Shown: piece by piece, positions 35,005 through 42,468 of the stretch
Position numbering within the stretch: the stretch's first letter is position 1
How the letters are laid out: each line of letters starts with the position of its first letter
Source of the DNA: Centipeda periodontii DSM 2778
GTDB taxonomy: Bacteria; Bacillota; Negativicutes; Selenomonadales; Selenomonadaceae
Direction: 5' to 3'
Length of the DNA stretch: 64,000 nucleotides
Assembly: GCF_000213975.1 (NCBI RefSeq)
Contig: NZ_GL892076.1
Location: 842,074-906,073, forward strand
The notes under the pieces: generated by a model
The model's input: the letters and a program-made list of their open reading frames with translations, nothing else
Told to the model about the DNA's origin: nothing
The model's database searches: none
Position numbers and translations under genes: made by a program

Positions 35005-35619
35005 TTATTTTCCACCCGCAGCAAATGCCTCGTCTGCCCATGTGAGGAGGATGTCCTCGATGTGTGCCTCGTGCTCGTTTACCGTCGGACCTTCCGAGGT
35101 GATGTGGAGGCTGCGCCCGTCCTTGTAGGCGATGAGAATATTGTAGGCGGGATTCAAAACGGTCTCTGCGCGTGCGCCGTAGTCGTTCTCGGCGGTGAGA
35201 TTGTGTGCGGCGATCACATCCTGAAGGCTCGCCTCAAGCTCCTGCGTCCATGGAACGTAGCGCTCGCGGATGTCCAGATGGCGTCCGTTCGTAAACTCCT
35301 TGCCGACGAATTCGCCAAGGCAGGTGATGAAGCTGTTCGGATCGAGCCCCTGCGCCGCAATCTCCTCGGCGGGCAGGGCGTTCTTGACGGGCGCATCGAT
35401 CTGGCAGACAATGCGCATCAGAGCACCGTCCGCAACGGGATGGCGGAACTCCATCGAGAAGATCTGAATCGTGCTCGCCTCGGTGGGCGCTGCACTCCCT
35501 ACGACCTGTTGAGGGGGTGTCGTCTCGGGTGCTGCCTGTCCGTAATTTGCACCGAAGAAGAAAAGAGGGGCAAGCAGAAGCATGGCGCGGCAAAGAGTTT
35601 TTTTGCGGCAGAATGTCAT
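35005..35619 (-). CDS. Secreted protein of unknown function
   Basis: 204 residues with a Sec signal peptide (AMLLLAPLFFFGANYGQAA). The mature part has a plain alpha/beta composition with IFSMEFRHPVADGALMRIVC and ILIAYKDGRSLHI. I do not recognise a family; the region resembles RsiV/DUF3298-like proteins in spacing only. The AAGGAG site precedes two adjacent ATG codons (35622 and 35619). Its stop lies 10 bp before the esterase start and its start lies next to the oxidoreductase stop, so the three reverse-strand genes probably form one operon. Confidence 0.65.
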   Translation of the reverse strand: MTFCRKKTLCRAMLLLAPLFFFGANYGQAAPETTPPQQVVGSAAPTEASTIQIFSMEFRHPVADGALMRIVCQIDAPVKNALPAEEIAAQGLDPNSFITCLGEFVGKEFTNGRHLDIRERYVPWTQELEASLQDVIAAHNLTAENDYGARAETVLNPAYNILIAYKDGRSLHITSEGPTVNEHEAHIEDILLTWADEAFAAGGK

Positions 35620-35632
35620 CATCGTCTCCTTT

Positions 35633-36997
35633 TCATCCAAAGAGGTCGTTCAGCGCCTCAGTCATGGTCGGGTGGGTGTAGATGGCAGAGCCGAGTGCGG
35701 CGGCGGTGATCCCGTGGTCGATCGCCATCTTTATGAGGTTGATCATCTCCTGCGACTCGGGACAGAAGAAATGTGCGCCGAGGATTGTGTCTGTCTTCGC
35801 GTCGATGATTGCCTTGAGGACTCCTGCAGGTTTCTTGTAGACCTGCGCCTTCGGGATGGCGGCAACCTCGAGACGTGTGACACGCACGTCAAAGCCTGCC
35901 GCCTGTGCCTGCTCCTCGGTCATTCCGACGCGTGAGAGCGGCGGATCGAGAAAGACGGTGTAAGGAACAGCGCCGCGGTTTGCCGTTGTGCGTGCACCCG
36001 TACCGCCGAGCTGATCTTTTACAATGCGGAAGTCGTCAAGCGAGATGTAGGTGAACTGCAGTCCACCCGCAACATCACCCATTGCCCAGATGTGCGGTAC
36101 GTTCGTGCGCAGATGTTCATCCACCGCGACGGCACCGCGCTCCGTTACCGCGATGCCTGCCGCCGCAAGGTTCAGAGCCGCAGTGTTCGGGCGGCGCCCC
36201 GTGGCGACGAGGATGGCGTTCGCGGCAAGTGTCTTCTCACCGTCCTCCGTCTGCACGATGACATTCGCCCCCGCCGCGCCATCCTCGATGCGCTGTATCT
36301 TTGCACCCGTCAGGATGTGGATGCCGCGATCATTCATCTGCTGCATAACACGCGCAGCGATCTCCCTGTCCTCACGCGGGATGAAGTCACTTCCGTCCTG
36401 TACGACGGCGACGGACGAGCCGAAGTTGGCGTAGTACGAGGCAAACTCAAGTCCGATGTAGCCGCCGCCGATGATGACGAGCTTTTCGGGAAGCTCGTCG
36501 AGCTCCATCATCGTTTCGCTCGTATAGACGTGCGTGCTCTCTGCAGCGCCCGGGATTGGCGGTACGAAGGGAAGTGCGCCCGTGTTGATAAAGATGCGTT
36601 CCGCCGTGACCCACTGCTCCCCCTCTGTGCCGACAATGCGTACTGTGTGCGCATCGATAAAGGATGCCTCTCCATCGATGACGACAGCACCCGCACCCGT
36701 TACCTTCGCGTAGTTCTTCTCGCGCAACATCTTTGTGAGGCGGCGTTTCTCTGCAATCGCCGCACGATAGCGCTCCGCCTTTGCTGCGAAGTCGCCGCCC
36801 GCCGCTGCCGAGAGACGCGCGCTGTACTCCAGCGACTTCGACGGGATGCAGGCGACGTTGATGCAGGTGCCGCCGTAACGCTCCTTCGCGCGTTCGATAA
36901 GGGCGACGGTCTCGCCCTTCTTCGCGAGGAAGCCGGCAAGTGTCTTGCCCGCCTTGCCGAATCCGATGATGAGATTTTGATATGATGTGTTCTGCAT
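35633..36997 (-). CDS. FAD-dependent disulfide oxidoreductase (RclA/MerA-like)
   Basis: 454 residues. FAD motif LIIGFGKAGKTLAGFLAKKG, redox-active disulfide GGTCINVACIPSKSLEYSA, NAD(P) motif LVIIGGGYIGLEFASYYANF, second FAD block IWAMGDVAGGLQFTY, and a C-terminal dimer domain. The C-terminal His-Glu pair of true lipoyl dehydrogenases is absent from the end I can see, so this fits the RclA/YkgC group rather than Lpd. Divergent from a Crp/Fnr-type regulator, it may be under redox control. Start 36997 follows GGAGC; an upstream in-frame ATG at 37009 is less well placed. Confidence 0.85.
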   Translation of the reverse strand: MQNTSYQNLIIGFGKAGKTLAGFLAKKGETVALIERAKERYGGTCINVACIPSKSLEYSARLSAAAGGDFAAKAERYRAAIAEKRRLTKMLREKNYAKVTGAGAVVIDGEASFIDAHTVRIVGTEGEQWVTAERIFINTGALPFVPPIPGAAESTHVYTSETMMELDELPEKLVIIGGGYIGLEFASYYANFGSSVAVVQDGSDFIPREDREIAARVMQQMNDRGIHILTGAKIQRIEDGAAGANVIVQTEDGEKTLAANAILVATGRRPNTAALNLAAAGIAVTERGAVAVDEHLRTNVPHIWAMGDVAGGLQFTYISLDDFRIVKDQLGGTGARTTANRGAVPYTVFLDPPLSRVGMTEEQAQAAGFDVRVTRLEVAAIPKAQVYKKPAGVLKAIIDAKTDTILGAHFFCPESQEMINLIKMAIDHGITAAALGSAIYTHPTMTEALNDLFG

Positions 36998-37098
36998 CGT
37001 ATGCTCCATTTCTGTTGAAATTTATGTATATAACTGCTGTTATTATAGCATTTTTTGACACAATGAAGAGAAATATTGCGGAAAAAATGTGTGCCTCA

Positions 37099-37127
37099 TT
37101 TACAAATACAAGGATTCCTCCTATAAT
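37099..37127 (+). promoter_or_regulatory. Promoter of the Crp/Fnr-type regulator
   Basis: TTTACA at 37099-37104, a 17-bp spacer and TATAAT at 37122-37127. Confidence 0.65.
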
Positions 37128-37128
37128 G

Positions 37129-37147
37129 ATAGAGAATGGTTCTCTAT
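37129..37147. promoter_or_regulatory. Palindromic operator candidate
   Basis: ATAGAGAA-TGG-TTCTCTAT is a perfect 8-bp inverted repeat placed directly after the -10 box, over the transcript start of the Crp/Fnr-type gene. It is not a classical CRP or FNR box but is well placed for autorepression. Confidence 0.5.
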
Positions 37148-37166
37148 CAATGGAAAGGAGTGGACT

Positions 37167-37859
37167 ATGCTGACGCATGAAATACTGGCACCGCATACAG
37201 AACTCCTGCTGCAGCACGATCTGTTCGAGGGAATCCCTGCGGATGCGCTGCCGGAACTCCTCAATGCGCTCGGCGGCGATCTGAAGCACTATGCGGCGGG
37301 TACGAACATCATGCGCATGGGGCGTGCGCCGATCGTGACGGGCATCATCCTCTCGGGATCGATCGAGGTGTCCTTTCTCAACGAGAACGCCGACCAGATC
37401 GACATGAGCATCTTCGAGGCGGGCAAGAGCTTCGGCGAGACGATGGAGGGCGCGAATCTCTCGGCGAGCCGCATGTTTGTCAAGGCGCTCCACGATACGC
37501 TGATTCTGCGCCTCCCGTTTCGTCAGCTGTATCATCGCAGCGCGTGCACGGATCCGCATCTCTGGCGCTTTACGCTCAATATGCTGCGGCGCATCTCGCA
37601 CAAGGGCATCTTCTACCAGCACAAGATTCGCATCATGGGGCAAAAGAGCATCCGAGCGAAGCTCAGCGTCTACCTGCAGGCGATCTCGTCCGAGGGGGGC
37701 GAGGGGCTGCGCGAGATGAACCAGACGCAGCTTGCACGCTATCTTGGCGTCGAGCGCAGTGCACTCAGCCGCGAGATGAGTCATATGCGCGACGAGGGGA
37801 TCATCGACTATGACCGCAAGACGTTGCGGGTGCTCAACCCGGATTTTCTCGCGCTGTAG
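37167..37859 (+). CDS. Crp/Fnr family transcriptional regulator
   Basis: 230 residues: an N-terminal cyclic-nucleotide-type beta-roll (LKHYAAGTNIMRMGRAPIVT, GIILSGSIEVSFLNE) and a C-terminal winged helix (MNQTQLARYLGVERSALSRE). The N-terminal domain has no Cys cluster, so it is not an Fe-S FNR, and the CRP cAMP-binding arginine pattern is absent. The effector is unknown. It is divergent from the disulfide oxidoreductase and likely controls it and itself. GGAAAGGAG precedes ATG 37167. Confidence 0.88.
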   Translation: MLTHEILAPHTELLLQHDLFEGIPADALPELLNALGGDLKHYAAGTNIMRMGRAPIVTGIILSGSIEVSFLNENADQIDMSIFEAGKSFGETMEGANLSASRMFVKALHDTLILRLPFRQLYHRSACTDPHLWRFTLNMLRRISHKGIFYQHKIRIMGQKSIRAKLSVYLQAISSEGGEGLREMNQTQLARYLGVERSALSREMSHMRDEGIIDYDRKTLRVLNPDFLAL

Positions 37860-37867
37860 GAGAACAG

Positions 37868-37900
37868 AAAGACCTGCCGCACGTTTGCGGCAGGTCTTTT
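37868..37900. terminator. Bidirectional terminator
   Basis: AAAGACCTGCCGCA-CGTT-TGCGGCAGGTCTTTT between the convergent regulator and fumC genes, with A and T runs on both sides. Confidence 0.85.
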
Positions 37901-37919
37901 CGTATGGGCAGGGGGAGCC

Positions 37920-39284
37920 TTACACCATCTCTTCGGGATGGAAAACCTCGTCGAATTTTTCGGCGGTGAGGAAGCCGAGGGCGACGCATGCCTCCTTGAG
38001 GCTGATGTTCTCGTCGAACGCCTTGTGCGCGGTCTTCGCGGCGTTCTCGTAACCGATGTACGGGTTCAGCGCCGTGACGAGCATGAGCGAGCGATGGAGG
38101 TTCTCGTGCATCTTCTCGCGGTTCGCCGTGATTCCTGTGACGCAGCGGTCGTTGAACGACTTGATCGAGTCGGTGAGGAGGCGTGCGGACTGGAGGAAGT
38201 CATAGATCATGACAGGCATGAAGACGTTCAGCTCGAAATTGCCCTGCGAGGCGGCAAAGCCGATTGCGGCATCGTTGCCCATGATCTGCACGGCGACCAT
38301 CGTGACGGACTCGCACTGTGTCGGGTTGACCTTGCCCGGCATGATGGAACTGCCCGGCTCGTTCGCGGGGATCGTGATTTCGCCGAGACCGCAGCGCGGA
38401 CCTGCTGCGAGCCAGCGGATATCGTTTGCAATCTTCATCATGTTCGCGGCGAGTCCCTTGAGTCCGCCGTGCGCAAAGACAACGGCGTCCTTGCTCGTGA
38501 GTGCGTGGAACTTGTTCGGCGCGGTGACGAACTTCTTGCCCGTCAGCTCGCTTGCCGCCTCGGCAACGGCAACATCGAAGCCCTTTGGTGCGTTCAGTCC
38601 CGTGCCGACGGCAGTGCCGCCGAGTGCGAGCTCATGCAGGAACGGCAGAGCTGCCTGCAGCTGCTTCTTCGACTGCTCAAGCATGGAGAGCCAGCCGCTG
38701 ATCTCCTGAGAGAAGGAGATGGGTACAGCATCCTGCAGATGTGTGCGTCCGGTCTTGACAATGCCCTCATTCTCCTTCATCAGACGGCGGAAGGTATTTG
38801 CGAGGAGGTCAATGCTCGGGAAGAGTCCGTCCTCGATGGCGATGACGGCGGCAATGTGCATCGCTGTCGGGAAAGTGTCGTTCGAGCTCTGCGACATGTT
38901 GGAGTGATCGTTCGGATGGAGGATTTTCTCGCCCGCGATCTCGTTGCCGCGATTTGCGATGACCTCGTTGACGTTCATGTTGGACTGCGTGCCGCTGCCC
39001 GTCTGCCAGACGGCGAGAGGGAAGTGTTCCGCGAGTTTGCCTGCGATGATCTCGTCGCACGCCGCCTTGATGGCGTTCAGACGCTTTTCGTCGAGCTTGC
39101 CGAGCTTGTTGTTCGCGATGGCAGCGGATTTCTTCAGAATGCCGAATGCATGGATGATCTCGGCGGGCATCTTCTCGATGCCGATCGGGAAGTTCTCGAA
39201 GCTGCGCTCCGTCTGTGCCGCCCAATACTTGTCTGCGGGCACCTTGACTTCGCCGAGGGAATCGTGTTCGATACGATACTCCAT
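37920..39284 (-). CDS. fumC: Class II fumarate hydratase
   Basis: 454-residue iron-independent fumarase interconverting fumarate and malate. Signatures are QTGSGTQSNMNVNEV, HPNDHSNMSQSSNDTFPTAM, GRTHLQDAVPISF and the lyase-family GSSIMPGKVNPTQCE. Aspartase is a related alternative, but the sequence blocks (KVPADKYWAAQTERSFENFP) are those of FumC. AAGGAGGAC precedes the start. Confidence 0.93.
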   Translation of the reverse strand: MEYRIEHDSLGEVKVPADKYWAAQTERSFENFPIGIEKMPAEIIHAFGILKKSAAIANNKLGKLDEKRLNAIKAACDEIIAGKLAEHFPLAVWQTGSGTQSNMNVNEVIANRGNEIAGEKILHPNDHSNMSQSSNDTFPTAMHIAAVIAIEDGLFPSIDLLANTFRRLMKENEGIVKTGRTHLQDAVPISFSQEISGWLSMLEQSKKQLQAALPFLHELALGGTAVGTGLNAPKGFDVAVAEAASELTGKKFVTAPNKFHALTSKDAVVFAHGGLKGLAANMMKIANDIRWLAAGPRCGLGEITIPANEPGSSIMPGKVNPTQCESVTMVAVQIMGNDAAIGFAASQGNFELNVFMPVMIYDFLQSARLLTDSIKSFNDRCVTGITANREKMHENLHRSLMLVTALNPYIGYENAAKTAHKAFDENISLKEACVALGFLTAEKFDEVFHPEEMV

Positions 39285-39369
39285 TTGGATTGTCCTCCTT
39301 AAAATTGTAATAGTAGAGAGAAAAATCTGCTAATGAGAGTATAGCACAAAAATATGAAATTGAGAATAT

Positions 39370-39855
39370 TTATCTTGATATTTTCTGTAAAATTGATCGT
39401 GCGGTGATGCCGATCAGGATGCCGGTCAAAACGCCGACGAAGCCAAGCACGGGCGCGTAATAAAATAAAGCGGATGTCTGCATGACGGCGGCAGCGGCGA
39501 GGAGCTGCGCCATGTTGTGCAGGAAGCCGCCCGCGGCACTGATCGCAATGATGGAATGTTGTGTATGTTTTTTGAGCAGTGCCATTGCGGTGAAACTCGC
39601 CGCACCACCTGCGAGGCTGTAGAGCATGGGAGCAAACCCGCCGCCGAAGGCGGAGGCGAGGAGGATGCGCAGCGTGAGCATGAGCGCTGCATCACGCGTC
39701 GGCAGTGTGCAGAGAGCAATGAGCGTGACAATGGCGGCAAGCCCGAGCTTTGCGCCGGGCACGGGCAGCGGCAGAGGGAGGAAGCCTTCGAGTACGAAGA
39801 GGATGAGCGAGAGCGCGGTGAGGAGCGCGATGCGCGTGATTCGACGGAGGTTCAT
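39370..39855 (-). CDS. Gx transporter family protein
   Basis: 161-residue membrane protein with about five segments, of the family once named heptaprenyl diphosphate synthase component I. Typical blocks are LEGFLPLPLPVPGAKLGLAA and GGAASFTAMALLKK. It starts one base after the NusG-II-domain gene ends, an arrangement common in Firmicutes, often near ApbE or Rnf genes. The transported substrate is not known. Confidence 0.85.
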   Translation of the reverse strand: MNLRRITRIALLTALSLILFVLEGFLPLPLPVPGAKLGLAAIVTLIALCTLPTRDAALMLTLRILLASAFGGGFAPMLYSLAGGAASFTAMALLKKHTQHSIIAISAAGGFLHNMAQLLAAAAVMQTSALFYYAPVLGFVGVLTGILIGITARSILQKISR

Positions 39856-39856
39856 A

Positions 39857-40195
39857 TTATTTCACTTCGACGAGGAGTTTGTGCGGCAGGCAGGCGATCA
39901 CATCGCCTTTTTTCTCTGCTTTTCCTGTCTTTACGCAGACGAGGTCGGGGCAGTCGGCATCCACGACGGCGATCGTCTCGCCCTCAATGCGGATCGTGTT
40001 TGTGCCGTGCGCATCTGTGATGACGATCTCCTCTGTGCCTGTGTGTCCTGTGAGAGGGATGTCGTAGAGCTGCACGTTATCCTGTGTGATGACAGCATGA
40101 CGCATATCGCTGTCCGCACGTGTGAAAAAAAACACGGCGCCGATCCCGCAGAGGAGAAGCAGTGTGCCGATGAGGGCTAGATCGTTCTTCTTCAT
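39857..40195 (-). CDS. NusG domain II-containing membrane protein
   Basis: 112 residues: one N-terminal membrane helix (ALIGTLLLLCGIGAVFFF) and a small extracytoplasmic beta domain with the family motif VVDADCPDLVCVKTG, in which the two Cys may form a disulfide. Despite its name the domain has no link to transcription here. It is probably co-transcribed with the Gx gene. Confidence 0.85.
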   Translation of the reverse strand: MKKNDLALIGTLLLLCGIGAVFFFTRADSDMRHAVITQDNVQLYDIPLTGHTGTEEIVITDAHGTNTIRIEGETIAVVDADCPDLVCVKTGKAEKKGDVIACLPHKLLVEVK

Positions 40196-40224
40196 TGATG
40201 TTTCCTTTCCCTGTATGATATAAT
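40195..40224 (+). promoter_or_regulatory. Promoter of the type I toxin mRNA
   Basis: TTGATG at 40195-40200, an 18-bp spacer and TATAAT at 40219-40224. The transcript should start near 40231. Confidence 0.6.
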
Positions 40225-40278
40225 CCCCTTGCCACGGCTCTCATCCGGTCAATCAGGCACGGGAGGGAGGTTGGTGAC

Positions 40279-40368
40279 GTGCACATCTCTGATCTGTTGC
40301 TTTCGTTGCTCATCAGTGTTGTCGGGAGTGTTCTTGGCGCGCTGATTGCGCAGAGGCTGAGGAGGTAG
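40279..40368 (+). CDS. Fst-like type I toxin peptide (29 aa)
   Basis: A GTG-started 30-codon frame with a very strong GGGAGGGAGG ribosome site 8 bp upstream. The peptide is one hydrophobic helix (LLLSLLISVVGSVLGALIA) with a polar start (HISD) and a basic tail (QRLRR), the layout of Fst/Ldr-type membrane toxins. An antisense RNA with a near-consensus promoter converges on it, and the two share a bidirectional terminator. Its initiation region (GGTTGG...TGCACATCTCTGAT) is repeated, slightly changed, in the antisense gene (GGTTGG...TGCCCACCTCTGAT), so the RNA can pair with and block the start site. It is too short for ordinary gene callers. Confidence 0.75.
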   Translation: MHISDLLLSLLISVVGSVLGALIAQRLRR

Positions 40369-40415
40369 AAGCAGCCTCCGCTGTGGCATCAGCCGGGTGC
40401 GTCTCATCAGCGCAC

Positions 40416-40455
40416 AAAAAAAGCCTCGGGGGTCATCACTCCCCGAGGCCTTTCT
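40416..40455. terminator. Bidirectional terminator shared by toxin mRNA and antisense RNA
   Basis: GCCTCGGGG-N9-CCCCGAGGC at 40423-40449, with seven A before it (T7 for the antisense RNA) and CTTTCT after it for the toxin mRNA. Confidence 0.85.
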
Positions 40456-40484
40456 ATTGGTTGGCGCATGCCCACCTCTGATTC
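40416..40484 (-). ncRNA. Antisense RNA antitoxin (RNA II-like)
   Basis: Predicted transcript of about 69 nt on the minus strand, from the TTGAAA/TATAAT promoter to the strong T7 end of the shared hairpin. Its 5' part (40457-40480) is a near copy of the toxin's translation start region in the opposite sense, matching 12 of 14 bases in the core TGC-CA-CTCTGAT block plus GGTTGG. Size and geometry match the RNA II of the pAD1 par locus. Confidence 0.7.
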
Positions 40485-40490
40485 GTGATC

Positions 40491-40519
40491 ATTATAGCAT
40501 TGATAGAAAAGCATTTCAA
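40491..40519 (-). promoter_or_regulatory. Promoter of the antisense RNA
   Basis: The minus strand shows TTGAAA (complement of 40514-40519), exactly 17 bp, and TATAAT (complement of 40491-40496). It is stronger than the toxin promoter, as expected for an unstable antitoxin RNA. Confidence 0.8.
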
Positions 40520-40608
40520 GTGTATATGGGAGTTTCGCCATAGCAGAAATGGGAGTGAGATCAAGAATGCTGTGACTGGAAAAATTTGTGTGGAGGTGTT
40601 ACAATGTC

Positions 40609-40671
40609 TAAGGAACCACTGATAAAAAGATGCGCTAAGATGGTGGTGCTGAATTTATCAGTGCTTCCCTA
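40609..40671 (+). mobile_element. MITE-like element, copy C (internally deleted, 63 bp)
   Basis: TA-AGGAACCACTGATAAA at the left and TTTATCAGTGCTTCCC-TA at the right. The left end is joined directly to the last 45 bp of the element (AAGATGCGCTAAGATGGTGG), so about 100 bp of the middle are missing. Confidence 0.8.
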
Positions 40672-40693
40672 AAGCAGAGATGCCTTTGTGCCG

Positions 40694-41182
40694 TCAAATG
40701 CCGCGTCCCAGCTCGCGCTGCCAATAGGCAAGATCGGGCTCATTCAGCGGCAGGTCAATGGTCTGTCCGTTGTCGTAGTAGAAGCGCAGGCGCACGCTCG
40801 TCGCCTTGCGGATGGCGGGGAGACTTGCGCGCGGCAGCTCGACGAAGAGTTTGTTTTCATTCTTGTAGGGGCTGTCCGCTCCCTCCACGGGGCGCAGCGT
40901 GTACTTGGTCGCGGCCTTCATCTCCCATGCGGCACCGTCCGTGTAGAGAATGACATCGGGGAGCAGTTTCGCCTTGTCATAGCGATAGTCCCAGAGCGCG
41001 AGCGTTGCGCCCTCGAGCCGTCCTTCGTCCGTGTAGGACGACCGGAAGTCGATGCGCGCGTAGGCGGAGAGACTGCGCGCACTGCGATGATCGATCCGGT
41101 AGGTGTAGGAGAGACCGAAGATGCCGACGAGGATGAGGAGCAGTGCGACAAGGATGACGAGTCGGTGGAACAAATTCTGCAT
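40694..41182 (-). CDS. Membrane-anchored protein of unknown function
   Basis: 162 residues with one N-terminal membrane helix (LVILVALLLILVGIFGLSYTY) and an extracytoplasmic domain with many aromatic residues (LALWDYRYDKAKLLPDVILY, RLRFYYDNGQTIDLPLNEPD). I do not recognise the family. It has its own promoter and no operon partner. Confidence 0.65.
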   Translation of the reverse strand: MQNLFHRLVILVALLLILVGIFGLSYTYRIDHRSARSLSAYARIDFRSSYTDEGRLEGATLALWDYRYDKAKLLPDVILYTDGAAWEMKAATKYTLRPVEGADSPYKNENKLFVELPRASLPAIRKATSVRLRFYYDNGQTIDLPLNEPDLAYWQRELGRGI

Positions 41183-41219
41183 CGTGCTCCTCCTTTCAAT
41201 GGATTCGTTGTTTCGGGGT

Positions 41220-41249
41220 ATTATAACATAGGGGAAAGCTTTTTGTCAG
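41220..41249 (-). promoter_or_regulatory. Promoter of the 40694-41182 gene
   Basis: The minus strand shows CTGACA (complement of 41244-41249), 18 bp, and TATAAT (complement of 41220-41225). Confidence 0.55.
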
Positions 41250-41279
41250 CAGTTGATAGAAATGGGTTCTATGATAATT

Positions 41280-41589
41280 GTTACGGAAGAATGCGGACTG
41301 CGATGTTCCAAAGCAAACCCTAGTGGAGCAAGCGGAAAAATACTGACCTGTCCAAGAAGCAAGTCCGTAGGACGAAGCTGATTGGGTAACAGGTCGCATG
41401 GGAAAACGTCCCAAGAACACGAGCGTTCGCGAAGTGTGATTGTATGACGTTGACCGCTTGCGCGGTACGCCCCGGCGGATTTCGTCGTTCAACCGAAGGG
41501 CGTTTAGAAATTCGCCGGTATTTAAGCGTACAAGCGCACGAACGCTTGCGAACGAGGCGTTTGCGTGGAGCATCGCAATCCGTAACACT
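41280..41589. other. Unidentified structured element with inverted ends
   Basis: About 310 bp without a credible gene. The two ends are complementary in pieces: GTTACGGA pairs with TCCGTAAC, and TGCGATG pairs with CATCGCA, with an 11-base bulge on the left side. Inside are GACCTGT/ACAGGTC enclosing GTCC-GTA-GGAC, TGGGA/TCCCA, CAC-GA-GCG-TT-CGC-GAA-GTG, and ACCGC-TTGC-GCGGT. ACCCTAG occurs near both ends (41316 and 41600). This is either a large structured RNA, perhaps a long leader of the HAD operon, or a non-autonomous mobile element. I could not match it to a named family. Confidence 0.5.
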
Positions 41590-41628
41590 TGACATAGACC
41601 CTAGAAATGGGATACAGGAGGGGACGAA

Positions 41629-42465
41629 ATGGCGGTAAAGCTGTTTGTGTCGGATCTGGACGGGACGATGCTGCCGGACGGCAATGAGGTCTCAGCGGAA
41701 AATATTGCAGCGGTACAGCGTGCCGCAGAGGCAGGGGTCGTGGTGACGATTGCGACGGGACGCATGTTTGAGGCAGCTCTGCCGGTGGCTGAGGCACTCG
41801 GCGTAGATGTGCCGATCATCGCGTACAACGGCGCTCTCATCAAGAGCCCGAGCGGACGCGTCTATGAGGAACATGCGGTGGAGCCTGCACTCGCACATGA
41901 TATCATGGCGTTCTGTCAGGAGCGTGACTGGTACATCCAGACCTACAGCGGCGGTGTTCTGCGCTATGTCGAGACTTGCGACGAGTCACGCTTCTATGAG
42001 AACTCGCAGAAGCTCACGGGGGAGGCAGTCGGTTGGGATGGGCTTTTCGCACATACAGAGGGCAACTGCAAGCTGCTCCTCGTGACCAAAGGTCGCGAGA
42101 TCACGCTTGAGCGCTCGGAAGCCATACTCACGGCATTCGGTGCACAGGTGGATGTGACGCGCTCAGCAGATCACCTCATCGAGATCGTGGAGAAGGGGAT
42201 CTCCAAAGCATCGGCGCTGCAGTCGCTCGCCGCAAAGCTCGGCTTCTCCATTGAGGAGACGATGGCGATCGGCGATGCCTACAACGATCTGCCGATGCTG
42301 AAGACGGCGGGCAAGAGCGTCGCCATGGGCAACGCCTTCCCCGAGGTCAAAGCGGTGACGGACTACAAGACGCTTTCCTGTGAGGAGAACGGTCTCGCTG
42401 CAGCGATCTATCACTACGTGCTCGGCATGGGGGCGGATGCGCCCGTGCCGATGACGAGGAACTGA
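41629..42465 (+). CDS. Cof-type HAD phosphatase 1
   Basis: 278 residues of the Cof subfamily (HAD-IIB cap). The nucleophile is in FVSDLDGTMLPDG, motif II is TIATGRM, and the C-terminal motif is IGDAYNDLPMLKTAG. It probably dephosphorylates small sugar phosphates or flavin/pyridoxal phosphates; the substrate cannot be read. It lies 3 bp before a second Cof-type gene and heads the rapZ-yvcK-whiA operon. Confidence 0.88.
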   Translation: MAVKLFVSDLDGTMLPDGNEVSAENIAAVQRAAEAGVVVTIATGRMFEAALPVAEALGVDVPIIAYNGALIKSPSGRVYEEHAVEPALAHDIMAFCQERDWYIQTYSGGVLRYVETCDESRFYENSQKLTGEAVGWDGLFAHTEGNCKLLLVTKGREITLERSEAILTAFGAQVDVTRSADHLIEIVEKGISKASALQSLAAKLGFSIEETMAIGDAYNDLPMLKTAGKSVAMGNAFPEVKAVTDYKTLSCEENGLAAAIYHYVLGMGADAPVPMTRN

Positions 42466-42468
42466 GAC

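Noticed and set aside
37938..39302. A 454-codon plus-strand frame opposite fumC
   Set aside because: FumC motifs on the minus strand are complete; the plus frame is a shadow.
41280..41589. Retron ncRNA or group II intron reading of the structured element
   Set aside because: No reverse transcriptase is nearby, and I see neither a retron branch-G context nor a GTGCG-type group II start and domain V.
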